DNA of 64,000 nucleotides from Castanea sativa (taxonomy: Eukaryota; Streptophyta; Magnoliopsida; Fagales; Fagaceae). The stretch's first letter is position 1, and every line of letters begins with the position of its first letter. A model generated the notes under the pieces. It made no database searches. It had not been told where the DNA came from and worked only from the letters and a program-made list of their open reading frames with translations. Location: contig NC_134013.1 of NCBI RefSeq assembly GCF_040712315.1, positions 37,459,501-37,523,500 of the forward strand. The letters run 5' to 3'. Shown piece after piece: positions 46,424 to 56,829 of the stretch. A program made the translations under genes and the position numbers.

Positions 46424-47195
46424 TGTGGTGAGGTGAGGTCCGAGGAAAGGAGATGTGCAATGGCACTTGTTCTGAGGAAGGTTTAGTCTCCATTCACCAA
46501 AGGTTATGCCTTTAGAGTGTTAGTAAGGAAAGGCAGCCTTAGGCCTGAGGAGAAAAACTGCCCGAGGAGACCAACCATCCGAGGAGCCTGAGGAGTATGG
46601 CTCCTCAGAGGGTTCTATTAGGCCACCGAGGACAAGGGACAAGACGCCAAAAAAGAGAAGTAAGAGACGTGCAAGCAAAGAAGAAGGAAGGTCCCTAGGG
46701 GAGGATATACATCACATCCACATTCAATGCACTAATGAGGGAATGACCCCTGAACAGTGTCTTCACAGCTTGCAGCACACTCACCCTCCTCCAACAAAGC
46801 CTTGATGGGACAAACATCTAAGGAAGGATTCCTGGCTGTAAAAGTAGAGGGCTTAGATGTATTTGAGATGGGTATATAACAACAAGGATTACCTCTAGGA
46901 AGGGGGACGAAAAAAATTTAGAGAGGAACGAAAAAACTGTGCTGGACCACCTTGTATTAAAGAACTTGAACTCTTATATGAACATTACATCCTCGACCAT
47001 ACCCAAGGAAACACTATTAATAGATCCAGCCTCCCTTTTTTGCTATTTACTCAGCTTGTCTCCTATGATCCAACAACTCAACCATAAATGTGCATAGTGA
47101 ATCTAAGAAGCCCATACTCTAACAAATTAATTGCACTGGGCCTGTAAACTCTAGCTCCACTCTTCTAAGTGGGCCTAGCTGTCTTTATTTTCGCC
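46424..47195 (+). mobile_element. probable solo LTR of a gypsy/Tat-like element
   Basis: Begins TGTGGTGAGGTGAGGTCCGAGG directly after a TATATATAT run and ends near GGCCTAGCTGTC...TTCGCC before another TATATATATA run. It shares style and motifs with the LTR at 8853-9608: CCGAGGA repeats, a GAACAGTGTCTTCACAGC block similar to GAACAGTGATTTTCAGC, a TATA-like GGGTATATAA at 46882 and AGAGAGGAACGAAAAA. No internal region or second LTR is near, so it is a solo LTR, the usual product of LTR-LTR recombination. Flanking (AT)n makes the target duplication ambiguous. Confidence 0.7.
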
Positions 47196-47334
47196 TATAT
47201 ATATATATATAAAGATCTAATTTGAATTGTGGAATAAATTTTAGTCATTTTTATATAATTTTTCTTAGTATTTTTAATATAAAATATGATAAAATTTGAA
47301 CTTATTGATGCATTATATGATAATTGTTTTTTAC

Positions 47335-47470
47335 TATCAAGTTAAGACATTAATAGGTACAAAAAAGAAAAAGATAGGTTCATCTTTTTTGAGTAGACAA
47401 GATTCAATCTCATGTTCTTTATTCAATAGCAAAAAAACCTCTATCAATTAAGTTAATTAGTATCCATATC
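47335..47470 (-). mobile_element. degenerate SINE, family B, reverse orientation
   Basis: On the minus strand TTAATTGATAGAGG, TGCTATTGAATAAAGAACATG, GAGATTGAATCTTG and a CTTAACTTGATAGTAAAAAAC end follow the order seen in the copies at 33045-33185 and 55090-55250. Strongly diverged. Confidence 0.5.
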
Positions 47471-47670
47471 TTTCATATTACTTACATAGGTGACTTATAT
47501 TATCAACAAACTTGATTTTCTTGTATTTGCTACTAAATATTTCCATATAACTAATATAAGTTCGTTTAATCTTGAAAGTTTTGTAAATTCAAAATTTTGG
47601 AACCGAATAGTATGGGAAAGGATCTCCACCCATTTAAATCTTTCAATTCCCTTCAATTTTAATTCAAATG

Positions 47671-47672
<2 letters not shown>

Positions 47673-47724
<52 letters not shown>
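47673..47724. repeat. (AT)26 microsatellite
   Basis: Uninterrupted AT dinucleotide tract. Confidence 0.97.
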
Positions 47725-47726
<2 letters not shown>

Positions 47727-48152
47727 CATTTAAATAATCCAATGGTCTTAAAACACTCAAGTAAAGCACACAAAATCAAATAAACACCTGTGTCGAACAT
47801 CTTACTAAAAAACCGAAGAAATTAGAGGATTTTTAATCCAATGTTAGTTTGGACAGCCTGCTAGTAAGCATTGCACTGTAACTCTCATATGTAGCTCTAC
47901 ACTCCATATAAAATGTGTAAAGGAAAGAATCATCCAAATTTTAGTTGATATTAGTAGTGAGATGACTTTAAAACTAACCAAAAAATAAAATTTTATTATT
48001 CTTTGAGGAAAGAAGCAATTTTCTATCTCTCATATTTTACATCCAATGCGATTTCCATGGCTTCATTGGTGACTCTAGGGGTTGACACGAACAAGATTTT
48101 ATTGACTAATGAAGTAGAAAAGAAAAATGAAGAAAAGATTGCAGACATGATT

Positions 48153-51100
48153 TTATTCTAGATGGTCATGTGGCCTTATCGACATGAACATTGCAGCATA
48201 CTGCAGAAGCCTTCTCTCACTGCTTCCATTTTCAGTGGCACAAGGAATCATTGGACCCCTGGTCCTCATCCTGTACCTGCGCCAAGCTAATTGTATAATC
48301 ACAGCAGCCCATGTTCGCCAATTAGATGAGTAATATCTCGCAGTTCGCTTGAGTCTCTCATTGCCAAATTTGTAGCGGAAATGATCAGTGATGTATCTAA
48401 GGTGGGCAGAATCAAGGCCAAATGCTTCTGTTGATTCAATGCAACTAAATGTTGCTGATGAAGCTGGAAGGCGTTCCATAAATGGGCGGCGAAGGCACCA
48501 AGAGAGAAGTTCATCACCTAAAAATCCTCCAGGTTCAAGTATACTTGTGGCTACCATGCCTTTGCTTAGGCTTTGACAACGTTTTACACGTCCACGAACA
48601 ATGAACATTATCCTCGGTACAGGATCTCCTTCTCTGATTATCTGTATCATGGAAATATTTAGAAAATCAAAGCATATTTATAGTAGTTTGTGATGCGGTA
48701 ATGTAAAGATTGTAGCAGTATAATCGTGCACCTTCTCATCTTTAGAGAAGACAAGAGGCTTAACCCGATCACAGATGTTGTCAAGAATAAGATCATCCAA
48801 GTTGTGGAAGAGAGGCACCTATCAAAATTGAAATCACATAAGTTTAAATTAGTCATAATTTCAGAGTCCTGGAGTTTATTGGAAAAGGAATAGGATGATT
48901 GATTTCTTGGTCATAGAACTCCTTGTGATAAGGACTTCTATATTAGATGTTTCTCATCGAATGTGTTCCAAAACACATGCTCAATAATGTTACCTTCTTT
49001 ATAAGGTCTAGGCAGAGATAGCGCTTAATGTCCCTTCGAAGACCTTCAGGAAGGTCTTTGATCATTTCCATCTCATCTTCTCCCCCCATAATTGCCCATC
49101 TTTGGCGTTCAAAATGGCGAACTCTTTGTCTTAGTCGAGAAGGCAACTGTCTCCGCCTCATCCACCATTCCATGTCTCGACATCTCAGCTGCATTTTTCT
49201 CTTCTTTGCCATGACTGCATGCAAGAATACCTTCATAACAGCAACAGGTCCTCATTGTTAGACCACGCTTTACCTCCAAATTTGCATGTTCAACAATTGA
49301 TTAATTTAAGCATTGATAACAATTAATAAAATGCACACACCTGGATATTCCCTATCAACAACGTGAAGAGCATCAGGCCACTAAGCACAATGACTATGCT
49401 GAAAATCACTTCTAGCCAGTGACTTGTAGGCTCAAGATCATTGCCGAAGGTGCTGTAAATTGTAAAAAGTATGTTTGAAAGGATCTTAAGAATGTCAAGG
49501 CATAATAACCTTAAGTAAATGTAAATCCTATCTTAAAATTTTTACAGGGCCATACGGCATGCAATGTAAACATCCTCAGTGGCATAATTTTCTTGAATTC
49601 CAGTTTTCATCAAGTTTTAGCACCCTTCTAGGTGGATGATGGAGTTCTTGGAACTCAACATTTTAGAGTAGAACAATCGCTTAATTTACATCATTGTCCA
49701 AGGCTCGAACTATTAAAGCTTGTCTAAACAGAGATTTTAAAGGCTAAAATTTTGATTTCTAGCCACAGCAGAGAAAAGACCATCAAAAAAGGCTTAAAAC
49801 AACCTATCCTGAAATTTCATTGCATCTTTCTTTGGGTCTTCACATTTCATTGTACTTTCAAAATCAAATTTAACTAAAACTAATGTCAAAGATGCGAAGC
49901 CTGAAAAATCTGGCCCCTGGGATGCCAATCAAAAGATAAAAAAGGCAAGTAGTATCGTTTCCAGGAGATACATTCACCTAAAAGTTGAATATGTCTTCAA
50001 TTAATTATTTTGAAGACAAAATTATGAATCTTTATAATTTACCTGAGAGTCATTAAGCCCCAAAATATGGGATAAAGGATCTTAACAGAAGCTGAGTTGC
50101 TAGAAATGACTGGAAGAGCCCACTGGTAGATCCCATAATGGAATGGCCCATTAACATCCAAGCACAATGGCTTTCTGACCATGGTTGTTGAGTTACCACC
50201 ACATGGATTTCCAGCTGTGCCTGTAGGTAACAGAAACTGGTAACAAACCTCCTCGGAGCAAGACAACGAGAGATTGCACTTATCACTTCTCTCACACTGT
50301 TGCTGGAGGCACGATGCTACACGTTGTATAGCAAGGACATACCAGCATCCTCCAGCAACCTGTTGACAGGATACAGTACTCATTATCAACAAGATCAAAA
50401 TAGTCCCCAAATTGGACTAAAGCGGAAGCTTAAGTTCTATACAAATACAATGGTAGATTAAAAAGTAGGCTTACATGAGAGGCAATGAAGTAGGCAATAA
50501 GATTGAGGCCAAAACCCCACCAAATGGTGCCAAAGATGTAACCTGTGACTTTTTGCATTCTTCTCATCAAATAAATGCTGTGATAGACCTTGGGGAGGTA
50601 TTGGAACAAGAATATTAATAGAAGTATTGTCATTATCATTTTAATCTGCTCTTCTCTTATCAATTTCGGTACTACTAACCAAAATACTGCCTGCAAAAGA
50701 AACAAGAGAAATGGTATGATCAAAGAAACTATCATAGAAAGGAATAAAAAAAATAAATAGATGGGATGAATTGAGCAAACTAAACAGGGTTTGGCATTGG
50801 CTTAAAAAGCCAGCTTTTTTACTATTTAGATTGTTTTTGCTACTATTCATAGGTCTTATTGCACTTTTGGGTACTATTCATAAGTTTCACTATATTATTT
50901 CAGCTACCTTTTAGTTTTATCTATAATACTTTCAACAACAAAATTTTCAATTTCCGCTAAATAAACTGTTCCCAACCCGATACTAAAAAGCTAATATCCT
51001 CACAATTTTGCCACTATAACATGTTGAATTTAAAAGAGAAATAACTCAATAACTTCAGTTTAATAGTGTGCTTTGGAACCATAATTAATTAAGAGTGGCT

Positions 51101-54042
51101 TATAATGTCAATTTAAAAGTCTTGTACTTTCTACCACACGTGGATCTCGCATTTCGTGAGAAGGTGGTTTCATAGAACCACTCCTTTGAAATACCTCCTC
51201 CGTAGCGTAAAAATCATTATTGCCTTATTGAAGTGACCCGTGAAGATGGAGGAGTACATACACTAGGGAGAAAAGCCAAGTACTCAAAGACACAAAATAA
51301 CTTTTGAAAAAAAAAAAAAAAAAAAGTAACTTAAGAGAAACTCACTAAACCATATTTTGACTAACTTATTCCCTTGACATGGTCTAAAGAATCGAGTATT
51401 TCATTCTAATCAACCTTTATCTTTATCTACCAGGCCTGAATGCCAGGGCACACCTGAGGTTTAGGAGCCTTGTATTCAGAATTTCAGATTATGTGTGGCC
51501 GGTCTTCGATCAAACTTAAATCCCAAAACACCTTAACTCATCAATAACACCAAAAACACAATTATAAGACAGATTATTTGTTCAAACCCAAAAAAAAAAA
51601 ACAGACAATCTTTGACACTTTGCACCCTTAGATGATACTATATATATATAAGTAAAAATATGCAAATGAATTTTGTATTACAATTTCAATAAAATTAAGA
51701 TAGATAATTGATGCCGATGGGACGTCGTCCCCCCTTAATAATGCTTTCTTTCATGAGACGCAATCCCCAGTTAATTGTGAGAAATTTATGTAATGCCTAA
51801 AGAGAATATGCTTAAGTAAATAGATGTAATACACAGGAAGTGTATCCAAAAGAAGTTACCAAATCGATCCAACCACAAAAACAGAAAAAGAAAAAGAAAA
51901 AATATTTGTAACAATGCATGGAAAGTCCTCACAAATTAAAATTTAAGGCTTAAGCTTCTTCTATTCAATAATAAAGCTATCTATTATTTTTACCGTGATG
52001 GTTTTACTAATCAACTAATCAAAATCGTCAAGAAAGCAAACAAAACAATTTCCATCAAGTTGGCAAATAATTAAGCTGAAAGATGCTTTTTCTTTTTGCT
52101 CTAGCTCTATGTCAATTATTTCACGAAAAACGAAATGGAAATATTCAAAACTAACAAACGTATGGACAGCTTCACACACAATCACCCATCTCTGTTAGGT
52201 CACAACCAGACCGTTTCTTTTCTTTTTTTTGCATTATGGCTCTTGAATATTGTCCTTCATGGGGCCAGATCTCTACGGATAAAACCTAAAAGGCACAAAG
52301 CACAACCATTGGTTTGGTTTTTTTACACCACGTTTTACTCGTGTCATTTTGGAATCTCATAATTATTGATACCAAAACTCAACGACTACATCATAGCAAA
52401 TAAGAAAAAATTACTACTAGGATATAAATTTTTTTCACTTTTTTTTTTTAAACAATAATTACTACATTAATATCACTAGCACGGAGACCAATAAAAACTT
52501 GTAAACTTAATTATGGTAAAAAATATGTTTTATACTCATTTATTATAAGTGGTTTTCTACCAATTACATGAATTTACAATTTGTTTTCACCTTACACACG
52601 CTACTCTTTTTCTTTTTTTGATGGGACATTTTACTTTGTTTAAAAAAGGAATGTTTTATTATAGTTATAATTTTATTTTATTTTACAGGTAAAAGTAGAG
52701 GGAGAGTAATAACTATCGCATACCTTGGATGAAATTATCACTTCATAAGTATAAATGTTTATGAGATATGAGAAGTAAAGGACAAAGTTTAAGTCTTCCA
52801 AAAAAAAATTCACAACTACAAACTTAAATTAGGCTAAAATATAATTTTATTTTTATCAAAAAAATTTAAGAACCAAAAAGTTACTGCAGAGAACTGAACA
52901 GAACAATGGAAGTACACGTGCAGTATGTTTCCCTCTGTGACGGTTACTGCTGCCGTTTCATGTCTATAGTGAAAAAGCGAGTGAACGGTACACACACACA
53001 CACCCCGAACCAACGCAGAAACAGGGTGGGTGGCAGTTACGTACGTACGTACGTGAATTAATAGAGGCAGAGGGTGAAAGAAAGAATTTTGATTTAGATT
53101 TTGATGAATGGGTAGGTAGGTAGGTAGGTAGGAAGGAAGGAAGGAAGGGTACCTGAGGGACAGGGAGGATGACGAAGGCGTCGAACCAAAAGCCCTTGAG
53201 AGAGCGAACATAGTGAGAGGCAATGGCACGTGCGTCCCATACCAGTTTCCCGCATCCCACAACCAGGGACTCCCTGGACACGTACGCCACCCTAAACTGC
53301 AGCCACAGGTGGCAGAGGTGCACCGCGTCTACGCACGTCCGCAGCACAGTGACTATGGCCGCCAGCCCGCCGTCCATGTACAGGCACGGGGCCCCACCTC
53401 TTCCTATCGACAGCGCGTAGAAGAACAGCGGGTCCACCGCCAACGCCATCCCCCGTGCCAGCAAGAACGCTCTGTTCCATCGTTGCACGCGCTTGCTTCT
53501 TGGGTCCAACACTTGCCCGAATGGTCCCGACGGCGGCCCTCTTCGGCTCGGGTTTCTGCTCCTGTTCTTTATGGGTGCCAGGTATGAACCCGCTCCGGCC
53601 TCCCACTCGGGCTGGTGGGCATGGTCGCAGCTGGTCGAGTGGAACACCGGTAAGCCCACTCGGGTGCATGCGTAGCATTCCACGGAGTTCAAAATGGGGT
53701 TGTCCTCGTTAACATTGGCGTTGTTGCCGCTGCTGGTTTCACTGTCGCTGGTTGTAAAATTCTGGCTACCACGTAGCCCAAGACATCTGTAAATACATTT
53801 TAAAAAAAACAAACAAACAAATAAAGCCTTACAAATAACCATTGAAGAAAACATATGTATATATGTGACCAAATACTGAATGGTCTGTCAAGGATTCGTA
53901 ACTGAATTCATACATATAGTTCAATTTTTGAATACATGCATATTTTTCTTTTTTTTTTGGGTATGATGAAATTAAAGAGAGGGTGGAGTTAATTAATTAG
54001 GTACCTTGAGAGGGAAAAGTGGAAGTTGGGATAGGAAGGCAT
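48153..54042 (-). CDS. CNGC2: cyclic nucleotide-gated ion channel, CNGC2/DND1 type, 709 aa
   Basis: Eight exons: 54042-54005, 53786-53153, 50690-50475, 50359-50043, 49452-49341, 49230-48994, 48818-48732 and 48641-48153; 710 codons in all, close to the 726 residues of Arabidopsis CNGC2. The first exon is only 38 nt. The N-terminal part has the CNGC2-typical VECYACTRVG...HSTSCDHAH cysteine block, then RVQRWNRAFLLARGMALAVDPLFFYAL (S1). The pore is STFGNDLEPTSHW with triplet GND at 405-407. The cyclic-nucleotide-binding fold starts about 519 and its phosphate-binding cassette is LEPGGFLGDELLSW (582-595). An IQ calmodulin site lies at about 658-672. The tail RRLLQYAAMFMSIRPHDHLE is highly conserved. 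The family forms plasma-membrane Ca2+-permeable channels; loss in Arabidopsis (dnd1) gives autoimmunity. Intron 2 (50691-53152) carries a MITE and a SINE. Confidence 0.97.
50787..50978. mobile_element. MITE-like element in CNGC2 intron 2
   Basis: Left end GGGTTTGGCATTGGCTTA and reverse complement of the right end GGGTTGGGAACAGTTTATTT share a GGGTT start. The inside carries TACTATTCATAGGTC and TACTATTCATAAGTT, a repeat typical of a common woody-plant hAT MITE. Target duplication not clear. Confidence 0.5.
52715..52862 (+). mobile_element. SINE, family A, in CNGC2 intron 2
   Basis: It follows the copy at 33402 along its length: ACCTTGGATGAAATTATCAC, AGTATAAATGTTTATGAG, GTTTAAGTCTTCC, AAACTTAAATTAGGCTAAA and an A-rich tail at 52857. 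Diverged but collinear. Confidence 0.75.
53109..53148. repeat. (GGTA)n/(GGAA)n tract at the exon 2 donor of CNGC2
   Basis: Tetranucleotide runs GGTAGGTAGGTA followed by GGAAGGAAGGAA lie just downstream (in transcript direction) of the exon 2 splice donor at 53152. A (GTAC)n run also lies near 53038-53055. Confidence 0.93.
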
Positions 54043-54545
54043 GGTGGAAAGAGTGGAACCATGGGCGAAGAGAAAGTGTTTTGTGTGTTTTTTGTTGTTT
54101 GTGTGTGTATGAGAAAAAAGTGGGAGAGTAAGATAAGAGAAAACGTGAGGTGTGGGGGACTAGCTATGTTTTCCTTTGGAAAGGATTTAAATAAAGAGCG
54201 AGTGTTGTGTTGTCAGTTAGCCCATGAAGAAGAAGGTAGGTAGGAGAGTGGAGACGGTTGTCCTGGAGTTCTTTTGGATGCGAAGAGGTAAGCAAAGTAA
54301 GTAGCAACTAGCTATCTTCTCACGGAACGTGGCGGTGATGGTATTGGTGGGGTTCAATATTGTCCGGGGAGGCAGCTGGGTCCACTACCGTTCGAGTGAT
54401 TACTGACTATTCGAGACAAACGCAAGTAGAGTAGAGTAGGACCACTCCCACTCGATCGGTAATATCACACTACTTCACAGCTCATCCTATTTTTTGATTT
54501 CTAGTTTGCATTTTCTCTAAGCTCTCGACTGTGCCATAGATAATT

Positions 54546-54550
<5 letters not shown>

Positions 54551-54605
<55 letters not shown>
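54551..54605. repeat. (AT)n microsatellite
   Basis: About 27 uninterrupted AT units, about 500 bp upstream of the CNGC2 start codon, in its promoter. Confidence 0.97.
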
Positions 54606-54608
<3 letters not shown>

Positions 54609-55089
54609 TGCTTATGATTTTTTGTATGTTAAGTCCTAATCATTTATCACATCCTCAATCTTCACATCTAAACTTTTGTAGTTCTCTCTTTATTAATGAA
54701 AAATATCAATGGAATCTAGTTTAATTCAACACCCCACTAGAATCCCTTTTGATTTTATATATGGTAAAATTATGCAGGTTGTTTCGGGGCTATTTCTCAC
54801 TATAGTTTTGAAATTGTTTTTACAATGATATCTAATTCAAAAAAGTTTACCTCAACAAATCCGTTTACTGAAAAATTCTCTCATTTCATTAGGTGATAAT
54901 TTATAAAACTATGTATGTATAATTATAAGCATATAACCTATTTAATGAGTTATTTGATGATTTTATAAGTTTTCATATAATAAGCTAGAGGTGAACTTTG
55001 TTTTATTAAATTTTGTTTTTAAAAGATGTTTGAATGGAATTTCCTCAATTAAAAAGTCTTTACCAAGGCAATTAAGATCGTATAATATG

Positions 55090-55255
55090 TGGGTTCTAGT
55101 TAGTTCAACTGGTAAAGTCTCTGATAGTTGAATAAGAGATTTCGGGTTCAATCACCGCCTACACCAAAAACTGATTGGTATCTTGGTCTAATGACAAAGA
55201 GCGTTCATCAGAAGAGGACGCCATATATTGAAACTCTCTCTAAAATAAAGATCAT
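55090..55255 (+). mobile_element. SINE, family B (best preserved copy)
   Basis: Box A-like TAGTTAGTTCAACTGGTAAAG and box B-like GGGTTCAATCACC are spaced as in tRNA. The body includes ACACCAAAAACTGATTGG, CTTGGTCTAATGACAAAGAG and ATTGAAACTCTCTC, with an A-rich end AAAATAAAGATCATAAT. Copies of the same family are at 33045-33185 and more weakly at 47335 and 61480. Confidence 0.85.
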
Positions 55256-55256
55256 A

Positions 55257-55288
<32 letters not shown>

Positions 55289-56293
55289 ATATGTAACTTG
55301 AATTCGTGATACTAAGGTGGATGCTAAGCTACCTTGACCACATTAATTTTGGCTAAGTGCATAAATTAAACCAAAGAAATTGGAAGCAAATCCAATACCA
55401 ACTATGCTACTTCGATAGATGCTACAAGGAAATAAATTCAATGTTATAAAGTTAAACTAATTTTTGTTCTCAAAAAAAAAAAAGTTAAAATAATTTGCAA
55501 AACATATTAAACTATGAAAGGAAACTTATTTGAATAAACATAATCAGAAAATTACAATTGATGCTAATTCTACTTTATGATGGAAATTATAAGGATAAAC
55601 AAGCACACTATGGGTGTTGGATGTCTTTATCATGTAAGTTTTATTATTTATAATTGAGGCTCAATCATTATTAATAATTGTTTTAGAACATGTCATATTT
55701 GACTTGATCCTCTACTTGTAGTTTTATGACTTTTATCTTAGTTATCCCATTAGACTTTAACTCCTTATTCAAATTTTTGCTTCATTGTAACTGTTGTGCT
55801 GCTGCTATAGCTTTGACACGTGTTAAACATGCTGAAGCCTTCTTTTTTAAACACCTAACCCTTTTTGTGTTAGTTGTCATGTCAATCCTTTTGAACAATT
55901 ATTATACAAAAAAAGCAGTAACCTTTTTTTTGGCTGAATCAAAAATAGCAGTAACATTAGGGGCGTTTTATGTTGCTTAGCAATTTTGATGGAAGAGAAT
56001 TAAAGCATAGTTTTCACTGTCTTGTTTGGGAAAAAAAAACTCTTAATTTAGGTTGCGATTGGGTTCTGAGAAAATATTAGTTTATTTTACTTTTGAGTTT
56101 TTTTTTTTTTTTTTCTTAAAGTGGGTCTCATTGCACTGTTAAGTAGGTCATATTGTTCCAAAAATTAGTTTTTAGTTTTTTTTTTTTATATATTTTCAGT
56201 AAAAAAATTTCAGTTTTAACAAAATAAAAGATTCTCAAATGGATCCTTAAGACATTTAAAATTACTTATTATTCATTATGGAAAAAGATTTAG

Positions 56294-56474
56294 TGTCCGT
56301 TTGGAAACAGCTTATTTAACTAAAACTGAAATTTTTTTGTTGAAACTAATGTAGATAAAGGTAAAAGTTAGATGAATGTATAATAGAATTCATGAATAAT
56401 GCCAAAAAGTGTAGTAGAACTCAAGAAGAAATTGTAAATAAATTGGAATTTTCAACTTGTTCCAAACATACACT
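56294..56474. mobile_element. short MITE abutting the next one
   Basis: Left end GTGTCCGTTTGGAAACAG and reverse complement of the right end GTGTATGTTTGGAACAAG match over GTGT-x2-GTTTGGAA. About 180 bp and non-coding. Its right end touches the TTA target site of the next element. Confidence 0.6.
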
Positions 56475-56476
56475 TA

Positions 56477-56829
56477 GGGCTCGTTTGGTTTGACCATGAC
56501 TCAATTTTCATAACTCAATACTCATAACTTTAACTCAAAACCCATAACTCATAACCCAAACTTTACTTTATCTCAAAAACTCCAAAATTCTTGTTTGGTC
56601 ACATAACTCACATTTTGCCACCATAACTCATATTTCAGAGACTAAAAACACCAAAATTCTATTTTCAACTTCCATCATCCATTACTCAAAATTTTGAGTT
56701 TTGAGTGATGGAAACATCACCCAAAAACCAAGCCAAACAAGATTTTTTTGGTAAGACCCATGCATTTTGGAAACTCAATAATGAAAACTGAGTGATATCA
56801 CTCAAAATCATGGTGATCCAAACAAGCCC
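56477..56829. mobile_element. Tourist-like (PIF/Harbinger) MITE with TTA target duplication
   Basis: Flanked by TTA at 56474-56476 and 56830-56832. Left end GGGCTCGTTTGGTTTG; the reverse complement of the right end reads GGGCTTGTTTGGATCACC, a 12-13 bp inverted repeat with one difference. A TTA duplication and GGGC.TGTTTGG ends are the known Tourist/Harbinger signature. The interior repeats ATAACTCA and has no coding frame; it needs a transposase in trans. Confidence 0.88.

Larger units (their letters stand above)
47196..48152. other. AT-rich spacer downstream of the CNGC2-like gene
   Basis: Holds a degenerate reverse SINE (47335-47470), an (AT)n microsatellite (47673-47724) and the CNGC2 3' UTR at its right end. 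No coding frame supported. Confidence 0.6.

Noticed and set aside
53213..53712. Plus-strand frames of 60-124 aa and a 128-aa minus frame
   Set aside because: GC-rich shadows of CNGC2 exon 2 in other frames.
55726..55980. 84-aa hydrophobic frame
   Set aside because: AT-rich DNA gives Phe/Leu/Ile-rich frames by chance; no neighbours, no motif.
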